From positions 1 to 64,000 of the forward strand of contig PBGD01000007.1 in NCBI GenBank assembly GCA_002718895.1: a DNA stretch of 64,000 bases, in the 5' to 3' direction. Position 1 is the first letter of the stretch. Every line of letters starts with the position of its first letter. The DNA comes from Flavobacteriales bacterium (lineage in GTDB: Bacteria > Bacteroidota > Bacteroidia > Flavobacteriales > TMED113). The notes beneath the pieces were generated by a model that did no database searches, was not told the origin of the DNA, and saw only the letters and a program-made list of their open reading frames with translations. Positions 24,193-33,473 of the stretch are shown one piece after another. The translations under genes and the position numbers were made by a program.

Positions 24193-24200
24193 CAAATATA
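24193..24200 (-). promoter_or_regulatory. -7 promoter element TATATTTG of the metalloprotease gene
   Basis: The minus-strand octamer TATATTTG is separated from the GTG start at 24188 by only four bases (ATTC). It ends two bases from the oppositely directed TACTTTTG element at 24202-24209, so the two promoters occupy the same face of a 38-base intergenic space. Confidence 0.5.
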
Positions 24201-24201
24201 G

Positions 24202-24209
24202 TACTTTTG
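24202..24209 (+). promoter_or_regulatory. -7 promoter element TACTTTTG of the CotH/beta-helix gene
   Basis: The plus-strand octamer TACTTTTG matches TAnnTTTG and lies 17 bases before the ATG at 24227, predicting a leader of about a dozen bases. It is back-to-back with the metalloprotease promoter. Confidence 0.45.
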
Positions 24210-24226
24210 TACAAACGCATAATCTT

Positions 24227-27169
24227 ATGAGATATTTTAAAACCATCCTATTATTTATTTTAGTTTTTATTTCATGTAATAATCAAAAAAATAATGATTT
24301 AAAAAACAATATTATATACTATTGTGATGCTGAAAATGCTACGGCAGATAAAAAGCAATTTATTACTCATGGAGACAAATTTGGTGGTGCTAAATCTAGA
24401 AATTCTGAAGATGCATACAAAGGAAATTATTCATGTAAGTTAGATCAAAGGATTAAGTATGGAATGGAAAAAAAAATATATGATGTTGTTCCAGGTGAAT
24501 TGATCAAAGTCTCAGTTTTTCGCAAAAGTTCTATTGATAATAGTAAAGGCTTTTTAGTTGTTTCCACATCCAATTTAGAAGATGATCAAAAAATTTATCA
24601 AAGTAGAAATAAAAGTTTTGGTGAAAAGGATGAAAATGGATGGGAGCATATTGCATTTGATGTTCAAATTCCGAAAAAAGGTATAAAAATATCAGTACTT
24701 AAAGTGTATGTATATTTGGCTGATCAAGAGGGAGAGACTGTCTATTTTGATGACCTATTAATTGAGAGAGACTTTAGTAGATTAAGTTCTAAAAAATATG
24801 GTAAAGAAGCTATTAGTATTCAAATGGCAGATGTACATTATAACAAATTATTTGCTATGAGAGATACAGCTTTTTTGCAGGGAGTTATAAGCAGTAACTT
24901 AAAAAAATTCGTTCCTGGAATTCTAAGTTATAAGGGAGAAAAATTTCCAATTGAAATAAGGTTAAAAGGAGATTGGACTGATCATATAATTGGTGGCAAG
25001 TGGTCGTTCAGAATAAAATTAAGACAATCACAAAGTTTAATGGGCTTAAAGCAGTTTTCACTCCAAAGTCCTGCAACAAGAAGTTTTTTAAATGAATGGA
25101 TAATACATGAAATGTGTCATGATGAGGATATTTTATCAACTCGTTATGAGTTCCACCCTTTAATAATTAATGGTATGTCATTTGGCATCTATGCATTAGA
25201 AGAACACTTTACTAAGCAATTAATAGAATCCAAAAAAAGAAGGGAAGGACCAATTTTAAAATTTGATGAGAATGGTCTTTGGGAAAGAGAACTATATTAT
25301 AAGAAGAATAATAAATATTTAAATAAGCCATTTTTTGAAGCTTCTAAGATTTTGCCATTTCAAAAGGGTAAAACTATTAGAACACCAAATTTGAAAAACC
25401 AGTTTTTAATTGCTCAGAACTTAATGTTAAAATATAAAAATGGAGATTCTGATTTTACTAGTTATTTAGACCTAGATAGATTAGCAAAAGCATATGCAAT
25501 CATGACCATCGGAAACGTTAAACATGCTTTCACATGGCACAATCAACGGTTTTACTATAATCCTGTTCTTAGTAAATTAGAACTAATTGTGTATGACTGC
25601 TACCCTAATGCTACTCAACAAAAAACGGATCCAAAGATATTTGGAAATTGGGAAGAGGGTACACACTTTGTTAAACCTTCTGAATATGCAACTTTGGCCG
25701 TATTTAACGATTTAAATTTTAATCAGACTTATTTATATTACTTAAAAAAGTTTACTGCAAATTCTTACTATCAAAACTTTTTATCTTCTAAAAAAGACAA
25801 AATAGACTCAATACAAACATTAATTTCGAAAGATTATTTGGGTTATAAGTTTAATAATGAATCATTTTGGAGCAATATTGAAAAGGTCAAAACCATGATC
25901 ACTGAGTATGAAGAAAAAATAAATAAAGAAACAATAAGATTTTCTAGGGAAAACAAAGTATATAATGAGAAAACTGATACTGTTTTCCCTTCAGTGTCAC
26001 TAGTTGCTCATTTAGAGCAATCATACCCAGATGGAACAGCACAAATATCTTTGACTAATTATCATACAAAATCAATTATAGTGTGTGGTTATTCGACAAA
26101 AGAAGATAGAGACAGTATTGTTGTACTTAACTCTCAGTTTTCTATGCTGCCAAGTATTTCAAAAGATGTAAAATATATTTTTGATAAAAATCCGTATAAA
26201 ATCTTTTATAAAGAAAATAACCAAAGCAATAAAACTACACATAGTTGTCTAGTTTCTAATTGGAACAAACCAGTTTTAAAATCAGAGTTATATAATTTAA
26301 TGACCACTAAATTAGATTCCAATTGCGATTTTCTAAAAATAGATAGTAGCCAAGTTACTTTTTTAAAGGGTAGACATTTTGTAGAAAGAAGTATTATTAT
26401 TCCAAAAAACATGAATGTTGTATTTGAGCCAGGCACAGAATTAATATTTGACAATGAAACATTTTTTATAAGTTACTCATCTATTGATATGCAAGGGACA
26501 TTAGAAAATCCTATAAAAATCACATCTCTAGATAATACGGCTAACGGATTTACAATTTTTCAAGCCCCTGAAAGGTCTGTTCTTAAACACGTAGTTTTTG
26601 ACGGTTTGAATACACTTGATCTTTATGGTTGGACATTAACGGGTGCAGTAAGTTTTTATGAATCAGATGTTGATATTAGCTATTGTGAATTTAATAATAA
26701 TGTATGTGAAGATGGTCTAAATGTTATACGCTCAGATTTCAATTTTGTAAATAGCACAATGACTAACACAGCTTTTGATGCTATAGACGGGGACTTTTGT
26801 ACTGGAGAGATATCTGACTCAAAATTCTATACACTAGGCAATGATTGCTTAGATTTTTCTGGTAGTTACATGAAAATCAAGAACTGTCAAATTAATAGTG
26901 CTGGAGATAAGGGAATTTCATGTGGAGAAGCATCCACTCTAAATGTAAGTGATATTAAAATAGATGGAGCTCATACAGGTGCCGCTTCTAAAGATCACTC
27001 AAAATTATTTATAAATAATATTGATATTAATAATTGTAAAATTGCATTTTCTAGTTTTGAAAAAAAATCTGAATATGGTCCAGGATATATGGAAGTAAAA
27101 AATTATAAAATAAATAATACACCAGTTGAATCAAATTCAATAGATGGTTCGAAAATATTATTAAAATAA
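24227..27169 (+). CDS. CotH-kinase-like lipoprotein fused to a right-handed beta-helix (CotH paralogue 5)
   Basis: This 980-residue predicted lipoprotein (lipobox FISC, Cys at 17) has three parts. A carbohydrate-binding-like jelly roll covers about residues 25-185 (ending ETVYFDDLLIERD). A divergent CotH domain covers about 195-590, with IRLKGDWTDHIIGGKWSFRI, SFGIYALEEHF and VYDCYPNATQ. A right-handed beta-helix covers about 700-970, with EDGLNVIRSDFNFVNSTM and FDAIDGDFCTGEISDSKFY. At the metal-binding DxD motif, D457 is followed two residues later by tyrosine in place of aspartate, so it may be an impaired or altered kinase. It is the only CotH gene of the cluster on the plus strand. Its overall layout resembles the 13299-15929 product. 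Confidence 0.75.
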   Translation: MRYFKTILLFILVFISCNNQKNNDLKNNIIYYCDAENATADKKQFITHGDKFGGAKSRNSEDAYKGNYSCKLDQRIKYGMEKKIYDVVPGELIKVSVFRKSSIDNSKGFLVVSTSNLEDDQKIYQSRNKSFGEKDENGWEHIAFDVQIPKKGIKISVLKVYVYLADQEGETVYFDDLLIERDFSRLSSKKYGKEAISIQMADVHYNKLFAMRDTAFLQGVISSNLKKFVPGILSYKGEKFPIEIRLKGDWTDHIIGGKWSFRIKLRQSQSLMGLKQFSLQSPATRSFLNEWIIHEMCHDEDILSTRYEFHPLIINGMSFGIYALEEHFTKQLIESKKRREGPILKFDENGLWERELYYKKNNKYLNKPFFEASKILPFQKGKTIRTPNLKNQFLIAQNLMLKYKNGDSDFTSYLDLDRLAKAYAIMTIGNVKHAFTWHNQRFYYNPVLSKLELIVYDCYPNATQQKTDPKIFGNWEEGTHFVKPSEYATLAVFNDLNFNQTYLYYLKKFTANSYYQNFLSSKKDKIDSIQTLISKDYLGYKFNNESFWSNIEKVKTMITEYEEKINKETIRFSRENKVYNEKTDTVFPSVSLVAHLEQSYPDGTAQISLTNYHTKSIIVCGYSTKEDRDSIVVLNSQFSMLPSISKDVKYIFDKNPYKIFYKENNQSNKTTHSCLVSNWNKPVLKSELYNLMTTKLDSNCDFLKIDSSQVTFLKGRHFVERSIIIPKNMNVVFEPGTELIFDNETFFISYSSIDMQGTLENPIKITSLDNTANGFTIFQAPERSVLKHVVFDGLNTLDLYGWTLTGAVSFYESDVDISYCEFNNNVCEDGLNVIRSDFNFVNSTMTNTAFDAIDGDFCTGEISDSKFYTLGNDCLDFSGSYMKIKNCQINSAGDKGISCGEASTLNVSDIKIDGAHTGAASKDHSKLFINNIDINNCKIAFSSFEKKSEYGPGYMEVKNYKINNTPVESNSIDGSKILLK

Positions 27170-27180
27170 TTTAAAACTAT

Positions 27181-27777
27181 TTACAATATTATTCCTACTC
27201 CCAAACTAATTATATATTGTTTTAAATCAATAGGTTCTAATTTAAAATTCCCATCAGCTATTTTATTTTCACATCTAATTTCTAAAATCATTTTTTTATC
27301 AAAAATCCATCCGACACCTAAGTTAGCACTTGTATTTGTCCTTGATGTGAAATCTAATTCACTAAGATTTAGGGACGAAGAAGATGCTTGATCACTCCAC
27401 TTCCACTTATAATTATTTGACATCAAGTAATTATAGTTAATACCATAAATAACATAAAAATTTCTTACTAAGAATAATTCCATATTAGAACTTATACTCA
27501 TCCAATTATAAATATATCTTTGAACCCATTTTTTGCCAGCAATTTCTCCAGAATTAGAGTGTATGTTTTTTGAAAAGGTTAATTCATTTTTGATTTTGAT
27601 TTGTTTGCTTAGATTTATTTTTGCAAAGGATCTTAATTGAATTCCTAAATTGAAATCGTCGTTTAATTCGTAAGAAATATGATCAATCTTATGGCTAGCT
27701 CCTATTTCGAAGCCTATTTGCGCTCTTAGATTTATGGCGCAAAACAAAAAAAGAATTTTAATACAATTTCTTCTCAT
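27181..27777 (-). CDS. Outer-membrane beta-barrel-like secreted protein
   Basis: A signal peptide (to about residue 20, ending LRAQ) precedes a region of alternating hydrophobic strands with charged turns (FEIGASHKIDHISYEL, IQLRSFAKINL, IYGINYNYLM, ANLGVGWIF). The final strand is YIISLGVGII. The pattern is that of an 8-strand outer-membrane barrel. No sequence motif names the family. The stop lies 11 bases from the end of the convergent CotH/beta-helix gene, and the start is 17 bases downstream of the metG stop, so it may be transcribed with metG. Confidence 0.6.
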   Translation of the reverse strand: MRRNCIKILFLFCAINLRAQIGFEIGASHKIDHISYELNDDFNLGIQLRSFAKINLSKQIKIKNELTFSKNIHSNSGEIAGKKWVQRYIYNWMSISSNMELFLVRNFYVIYGINYNYLMSNNYKWKWSDQASSSSLNLSELDFTSRTNTSANLGVGWIFDKKMILEIRCENKIADGNFKLEPIDLKQYIISLGVGIIL

Positions 27778-27794
27778 TTTGGTTATTAATCATT

Positions 27795-29492
27795 CTAATT
27801 CTCTTGGCTTAAGGACTTTAATCTTTGTATCTCCTTTTCAATTGTATCATCTTCAATTCTAGAAAATAGAAGCGAAGGCATATTTAAAGTATGTTGTGGC
27901 TTTATTAAATCTATACTAGATAAATCGCCCCATTTATAAGCCTTTATATTTAACATTTTGGTGATTTTCTTTGCTGTAAAAGGTAAAAAAGGTTCGCATA
28001 AAACAGAGAGGTGTGCAGTTATTTGAATAGCAATATTTAATATTGTTTCAGTGCGCTCTTGACCCGTAGAAGTTTTAAATAACTTCCAAGGTTCAGTATC
28101 TGCAAGATATTTATTTCCAGCACGTGCAAGGTCCATAATTGTTTGCAAAGCAAAGCGAAATTTATAATTTTTAATATGTTGACTCACAATCTTGTGAGTA
28201 TTTTCTAACTCTTTTAGAATAGTTTTATCATCAATTTCAATTGCATGCCTTTCAGGTGTTTTTCCATCCCAATATTTGTGACAAAGCACAAGTACCCTAT
28301 TGATAAAATTACCAAGGATCGCGACTAATTCATTATTATTCCTTGCTTGAAAATCCTTCCAAGTAAAATCGTTATCTTTGTTTTCGGGAGCATTTATACA
28401 TAAAGTGTATCTTAAAACATCTTGCTGATCAGGAAAATTTTTTAAGTACTCATGAAGCCAAACAGCCCAATTCCTAGAAGTGGAAATTTTTTGCCCCTCC
28501 AAATTTAAAAATTCATTTGCAGGAACATTATTTGGTAAAATATAATCACCATGGGCTTTTAACATTGTGGGAAATATAATGCAATGAAACACAATATTAT
28601 CTTTGCCAATAAAATGTATTAATTTAGTTTTTGGATCTTTCCAATATGGTTTCCAATCTACTTTATTTTCAATCGACCACTCTCGTGTTGCTGAAATATA
28701 GCCAATAGGTGCATCAAACCAAACGTATAAAACTTTACCATCTTCACCTTCGATCGGCACTTTAATCCCCCAGTCTAAATCTCTTGTTACTGCTCTAGGT
28801 TTAAGTCCTGCTTCGAGCCAAGATCTACATTGACCTATTACATTTGATTTCCAATCTTCTTTTTTAGAATTTAAAATCCATTCTTTTAGCCAATTTTCAT
28901 ATTTGTTTAATGGCAAATACCAGTGTTTAGTCTCTTTTTGGATTAGTTCACCACCACTTAATACTGACCTAGGGTTCTTTAGTTCTGAAGGATCTAAACT
29001 TGTTCCACATTTTTCACATTGATCTCCATAAGCAGAGTCATTATTGCAAATTGGACACTCGCCTTGAATATATCTATCAGCTAAAAAAGTGTTTTCAATA
29101 TTATCAAAATACTGTTTAGAAGTTTTTTCAATAAACTGCTTTTTTTTGTGTAATTGAGTGAAAAAATCTTTTGAAATTTCGTGATGTATTTTATTTGATG
29201 TTCTACTGTAATAATCGAATGATACGCCAAATTGTTCAAAGGAATTTTTAATTAAAGCATGATATTTATCGACGACTTCTTTTGGAGTAATTTTGTTTTG
29301 CTTAGCTTTTATTGTTATTGGAACACCATGTTCATCAGATCCACAAACAAATAAAACATTGTTGCCTACACTTCTGTTATATCTAGCAAAAATATCTGCT
29401 GGAATATACACGCCCGCTAGATGACCAATGTGTATTGGCCCATTTGCATAGGGTAATGCTGCAGTAATAGTAAATCTAGATGAGTCGCTCAT
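27795..29492 (-). CDS. metG: Methionyl-tRNA synthetase, short form
   Basis: The enzyme charges tRNA-Met with methionine. The HIGH-type motif is in [14 protein letters not shown], the zinc knuckle in [18 protein letters not shown], and the KMSKS equivalent is KISTS within [15 protein letters not shown] motif ([11 protein letters not shown]) and the anticodon-binding helical domain follow. The product has 565 residues and lacks the C-terminal EMAP/Trbp111-like tRNA-binding domain that many Bacteroidetes MetG proteins carry (family knowledge). It is divergent from the S66 carboxypeptidase gene; only 39 bases separate the start codons. Confidence 0.95.
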   Translation of the reverse strand: MSDSSRFTITAALPYANGPIHIGHLAGVYIPADIFARYNRSVGNNVLFVCGSDEHGVPITIKAKQNKITPKEVVDKYHALIKNSFEQFGVSFDYYSRTSNKIHHEISKDFFTQLHKKKQFIEKTSKQYFDNIENTFLADRYIQGECPICNNDSAYGDQCEKCGTSLDPSELKNPRSVLSGGELIQKETKHWYLPLNKYENWLKEWILNSKKEDWKSNVIGQCRSWLEAGLKPRAVTRDLDWGIKVPIEGEDGKVLYVWFDAPIGYISATREWSIENKVDWKPYWKDPKTKLIHFIGKDNIVFHCIIFPTMLKAHGDYILPNNVPANEFLNLEGQKISTSRNWAVWLHEYLKNFPDQQDVLRYTLCINAPENKDNDFTWKDFQARNNNELVAILGNFINRVLVLCHKYWDGKTPERHAIEIDDKTILKELENTHKIVSQHIKNYKFRFALQTIMDLARAGNKYLADTEPWKLFKTSTGQERTETILNIAIQITAHLSVLCEPFLPFTAKKITKMLNIKAYKWGDLSSIDLIKPQHTLNMPSLLFSRIEDDTIEKEIQRLKSLSQEN

Positions 29493-29531
29493 AGTTTTGT
29501 ATATTGTGTAAAAGTATGTTAAACATTTAGA

Positions 29532-30464
29532 ATGACAATAAATAATACTAATTCTATAGTACCTCCTTATTTAGTTAAAGGAGATTTAATTGAAATTATT
29601 GCACCAGCAAGGTATGTAACTCAAGAAGATATAAATTTTTCTATAAAATTAGTGGAAAAAGCGGGTTTCAAGGTCAAAATTAACTCAAGTGTTTATCAAC
29701 AGCATAATATATTTGGAGGAACCCTTTTATCAAGATCAAATAATCTTCAAAATGCTTTAGATAATAGTGAAAGTAAGGCTATATTATTTGCTAGAGGGGG
29801 TTATGGGACAATTCAAATTATTGATAAAATAAATTTCATACAATTTAAAAATAGTCCAAAATGGCTTATAGGTTTCAGCGATATTACAGTACTATTATCT
29901 CATATCTATTCAGTTTTTAATATTCAATCTATTCACGGACCAATGGCTTTCAACTTTAAAAGAACTAATCTAAACAATTTAAATGCTTTGTTTGATGTTT
30001 TACAAGGTCAGTCAAAGAATTTAAAATGTCCAAGTAGTAAATTTAATAAAACAGGATCTGCTTCAGGAACACTTTTCGGAGGTAATTTATCTGTTTTGTG
30101 TAGTTTAATTGGATCACGCTCTTTTCCATTAAATGATGCAAAAATTGTCTTTTTTATAGAAGATGTTGACGAGTACTTATATCACTTGGAAAGAATGATA
30201 TATACTTTAGATAGATGTGGGTTTTTTAACAAAGTACAAGGCTTAATTATTGGAGAAATGAAAAATATATTAGATAATGAAATAAAATTTGGCAAAAACA
30301 TAAATAATCTGATTTTAGATATAGTTGACAAATATGATTTTCCAGTTTGTTTTGATTTTCCTTTTGGACACAACCGCAATAACACTCCGCTTGTATTTGG
30401 GGCAAATGTTAAGCTAGAAGTTAATAAATTTGATACAAATCTCTACTTTCACAATGAGTATTAA
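29532..30464 (+). CDS. Muramoyltetrapeptide LD-carboxypeptidase (S66 family)
   Basis: The 310-residue enzyme belongs to the LdcA/MccF S66 serine peptidase family, which trims the terminal D-amino acid from cell-wall peptides in the cytoplasm. Typical features are the [13 protein letters not shown] start, FARGGYG (the oxyanion-region glycines), the nucleophile serine in [16 protein letters not shown], and the C-terminal FPFGH block with the catalytic histidine. Its 3' end overlaps the pseudouridine synthase start by 11 bases. A TAGTTTTG element at 29492-29499 may be its promoter (not scored separately). Confidence 0.9.
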   Translation: MTINNTNSIVPPYLVKGDLIEIIAPARYVTQEDINFSIKLVEKAGFKVKINSSVYQQHNIFGGTLLSRSNNLQNALDNSESKAILFARGGYGTIQIIDKINFIQFKNSPKWLIGFSDITVLLSHIYSVFNIQSIHGPMAFNFKRTNLNNLNALFDVLQGQSKNLKCPSSKFNKTGSASGTLFGGNLSVLCSLIGSRSFPLNDAKIVFFIEDVDEYLYHLERMIYTLDRCGFFNKVQGLIIGEMKNILDNEIKFGKNINNLILDIVDKYDFPVCFDFPFGHNRNNTPLVFGANVKLEVNKFDTNLYFHNEY

Positions 30465-31179
30465 AACAAAAAATAAAGTTAGATTAAATAAGTTTATTGC
30501 AATTTGTGGTGTTTGCTCTAGAAGGAAAGCTGATGAAATGATTCAGCAAGGACTGGTTATGGTAAATAAAAAAACTATAACCCAATTAGGGTATTATGTA
30601 GACCCCAATGATATAGTTTGCGTAAGAGGCAAAAAAATTAAACCCGAAAAGAAACAATATATTTTACTTAATAAGCCCAAGGGCTATATAACAACATTGA
30701 GTGATGAAAAAAACAGAAAAACAGTGATGTGTTTAATTAATTCTTCATTTAATGAACGACTATTCCCTGTTGGTAGGTTAGATAAAGATACTACAGGCTT
30801 ATTGTTATTTACCAACGATGGTGATATTGCAAAAAAATTAACTCATCCAAAATATGAGGTAAAAAAATCATATAATGTATCTTTAAACAAGCAAGTTCCA
30901 TTACTAGTGTTAGAAAACATAAAAAAAGGAGTACAACTAGATGATGGTATTATGAGAGTGGATTCAATAGATTATCTAGACGACTCAAAAAGAAATATAA
31001 CGTTAACTATTCATAGCGGAAAGAACAGAGTCATTAGAAGACTTTTTGAACACTTTAGTTTTGATGTTAAGAAATTAGATAGAGTTGGATACTCCTTCCT
31101 AACTAAGAAAAATTTGAGACAAGCAAATTGGAGGCTGTTAACACCCCAAGAAATTAAAAAATTAAAGAAAAATCACTAA
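30454..31179 (+). CDS. rluB: RsuA-family pseudouridine synthase (RluB-type)
   Basis: The protein has an N-terminal S4 RNA-binding domain (RLNKFIAICGVCSRRKADEM) and the RsuA/RluB/E/F catalytic domain, with the aspartate in GRLDKDTTGLLLFTNDG. It isomerises a uridine in ribosomal RNA; whether the site is on 23S or 16S rRNA cannot be decided from sequence alone. The ATG at 30454 is chosen over an earlier frame start because it matches the usual N-terminal length. It overlaps the end of the carboxypeptidase gene by 11 bases. Confidence 0.9.
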   Translation: MSIKTKNKVRLNKFIAICGVCSRRKADEMIQQGLVMVNKKTITQLGYYVDPNDIVCVRGKKIKPEKKQYILLNKPKGYITTLSDEKNRKTVMCLINSSFNERLFPVGRLDKDTTGLLLFTNDGDIAKKLTHPKYEVKKSYNVSLNKQVPLLVLENIKKGVQLDDGIMRVDSIDYLDDSKRNITLTIHSGKNRVIRRLFEHFSFDVKKLDRVGYSFLTKKNLRQANWRLLTPQEIKKLKKNH

Positions 31180-31198
31180 ATTATTATTTATAAATTAT

Positions 31199-32338
31199 AT
31201 GTTTAATTTGTTAGGTGTATTCTCAAATAAGTTTTTATTTTTTTTAGCCGCATTAATTATAGGGTCAACATTATGGTATACCAATAATTTAGCATCTCAA
31301 TTTAAAATTGAAGAAGAAAAAAAAGTAGCTCTTTGGGCAAGAGCTACAAAAGAACTTTCTAATTTGAATAATTCAAATATTGATGTGGGTTTTATTTTTG
31401 ATGTGGTAAATAACAATACTTCGATACCTGCAATTTTAGTAGATGACCATGGGGCTATTGTGCATGCAATTAATTTAAATCCTAACCAGTCTCCAGAAAT
31501 CACTTTAGATTTAATGCAAAGAAGATATCCTAATCAACGTATTGAGATAGACTTAATAGATGGTACAAAAAATTTCATTTATTATAAAGACTCTAAACTA
31601 CTTCAAAGATTAAAATACTTTCCAGTTTTTATGTTTTCTATCATTGCTGCATTTATGCTTGTGGCATATTCTGCTTTTAGTAATGCAAGAATTGCACAGC
31701 AAAATAAAGTTTGGACTGGAATGGCAAAAGAAACAGCACACCAAATAGGAACTCCTCTATCATCTTTAATGGGATGGCTAGAGCATTTAAAAGAACAAAG
31801 TGTTAATGAAGATGTTTGTAAGGAAATAGAAAACGATCTTACTAGACTCAGTGTTATTGCTAACAGATTTTCTAAAATAGGATCTTTACCATCTTTAGAA
31901 AAACAAGATATAATACCAATTATTGATAATTCAATTAATTACATGAAAAATAGAGCATCATCTAAGATTACTTTTCAAATTGTTTCACAAACAAAATCTG
32001 CAGATGCGTATATTAATAAAGATTTATTTGAATGGGTTATAGAAAATATGATGAAAAATTCTATAGATGTTTTACAAGAAAAGGGAAGCATAGTTTTTAA
32101 AATTTCAAATGATAAACATTATCTTGTGTTAGATATTATAGATAATGGAAAAGGAATTAAAAAGCAGTTTTTTAATGAAATTTTTCAGCCAGGATTTACT
32201 TCAAAGAAAAGAGGCTGGGGACTAGGATTGTCTTTAGTAAAACGAATTATTAAAGACTATCATAATGGCAAAGTTAGGGTAGTTAAATCTGTTCCATTTA
32301 AAGAAACTATAATTAGAGTTTTATTAAACAAAAAATAA
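31199..32338 (+). CDS. Membrane sensor histidine kinase without adjacent response regulator
   Basis: A first membrane helix (residues 8-26), a periplasmic region of about 120 residues and a second helix (about 146-163) precede a HisKA domain. The phosphoacceptor histidine is in KETAHQIGTPLSSL. The HATPase domain shows the N box (NMMKNSIDVL), the G1 box (DIIDNGKGI) and the G2 box (KRGWGLGLSLVKRI). No response-regulator gene lies next to it, so it is an orphan kinase by context. It follows the pseudouridine synthase gene after 19 bases, and its stop overlaps the hemW ATG by one base (TAATG). The signal it senses is unknown. Confidence 0.92.
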   Translation: MFNLLGVFSNKFLFFLAALIIGSTLWYTNNLASQFKIEEEKKVALWARATKELSNLNNSNIDVGFIFDVVNNNTSIPAILVDDHGAIVHAINLNPNQSPEITLDLMQRRYPNQRIEIDLIDGTKNFIYYKDSKLLQRLKYFPVFMFSIIAAFMLVAYSAFSNARIAQQNKVWTGMAKETAHQIGTPLSSLMGWLEHLKEQSVNEDVCKEIENDLTRLSVIANRFSKIGSLPSLEKQDIIPIIDNSINYMKNRASSKITFQIVSQTKSADAYINKDLFEWVIENMMKNSIDVLQEKGSIVFKISNDKHYLVLDIIDNGKGIKKQFFNEIFQPGFTSKKRGWGLGLSLVKRIIKDYHNGKVRVVKSVPFKETIIRVLLNKK

Positions 32339-33465
32339 TGCCGGGAATATATATTCATATTCCATTTTGTTCACAAGCTTGTCATTATTGTGACTTTCAC
32401 TTTTCTACTTCATTGAAAATAAAAAATCGGGTAATTTCTTGTATTAACAAAGAAATAAAATTAAAAAAAACATACCTTAAAGACCCACTAATTGAAAGTG
32501 TTTATTTTGGTGGAGGCACACCATCTTTATTGTCTTCAAAATTAATTAATAAAATTCTGAGCTCAATTAGATCAAGTTATAAGTTGGCTCAAAATGTAGA
32601 AATAACTATAGAAGCCAACCCAGAAGATATATCAAAAAACAAAATAGACAATTGGACACAAATGGGTATAAATAGGCTCAGTTTAGGTGTCCAATCTTTT
32701 AGAGACAGTGACTTAAAGTACATGAATAGATCCCATAATTGTAATCAAATAATTTCAGCCTTAGATTTATTAATTTCATCAAAAATTGATAATATTTCAA
32801 TTGATTTAATTTATGGCTTCCCCCAACTAACAGATTCTTTTTGGGTTGACAATTTAAATAAGGCAATTAAGTTTAATGTTCAGCATATTTCTTGTTATTG
32901 CTTAACAGTTGAAAAACAGACTCCTCTATATCACTTCATTAAAAACGGAACAGCTAAGCCTCTAAATCCTCAACAGGGAGCAAGTCAATTTTTAAATTCA
33001 AAAGAGATACTAAAAAATAATGGATACATCCATTATGAAATTTCTAATTTTTCAAAACCTGGTTTTGAATCAGTCCATAATAGAAATTATTGGAATCGGT
33101 CTCATTATATTGGTATTGGGCCCTCGGCACACTCTTATAATGGTACCAGTCGACAGTGGAATCTTTCTAATAATACTAAATATTGTGAAAGTATTGAAAA
33201 CAATAGAAGCTATTATAATGTTGAAATACTATCAAAAAAAAATATTATAAATGAATATATTTTAACCAACATTAGAACTTCAAATGGTATAGATTTAAAA
33301 TCGCTTTCATCTTACATGAACAATGATGAATATAAAAGGTTCAAAAATAAAATGTCAGAACTAATGCAATCAGATTTTCTTACAATTCATAAAGATAAAT
33401 TATTGCTTAGTGAAAAAGGAATGTTATTTGCTGATAGTATTTCAGAAGATTTATTTATAATTTAA
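32338..33465 (+). CDS. hemW: HemW-type radical SAM heme chaperone
   Basis: This radical SAM protein has the CxxxCxxC cluster motif in FCSQACHYCDFHF, the YFGGGTPSLL block and ELxANPE-like EANPEDIS. Further HemW-typical segments are GINRLSLGVQSF and ISCYCLTVEKQTPL. HemW proteins deliver heme and are distinct from coproporphyrinogen dehydrogenase HemN (established). Its start overlaps the histidine kinase stop by one base, and its stop lies eight bases before the cyclase gene, so the set looks like one operon. Confidence 0.92.
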   Translation: MPGIYIHIPFCSQACHYCDFHFSTSLKIKNRVISCINKEIKLKKTYLKDPLIESVYFGGGTPSLLSSKLINKILSSIRSSYKLAQNVEITIEANPEDISKNKIDNWTQMGINRLSLGVQSFRDSDLKYMNRSHNCNQIISALDLLISSKIDNISIDLIYGFPQLTDSFWVDNLNKAIKFNVQHISCYCLTVEKQTPLYHFIKNGTAKPLNPQQGASQFLNSKEILKNNGYIHYEISNFSKPGFESVHNRNYWNRSHYIGIGPSAHSYNGTSRQWNLSNNTKYCESIENNRSYYNVEILSKKNIINEYILTNIRTSNGIDLKSLSSYMNNDEYKRFKNKMSELMQSDFLTIHKDKLLLSEKGMLFADSISEDLFII

Positions 33466-33473
33466 CATTGTAA

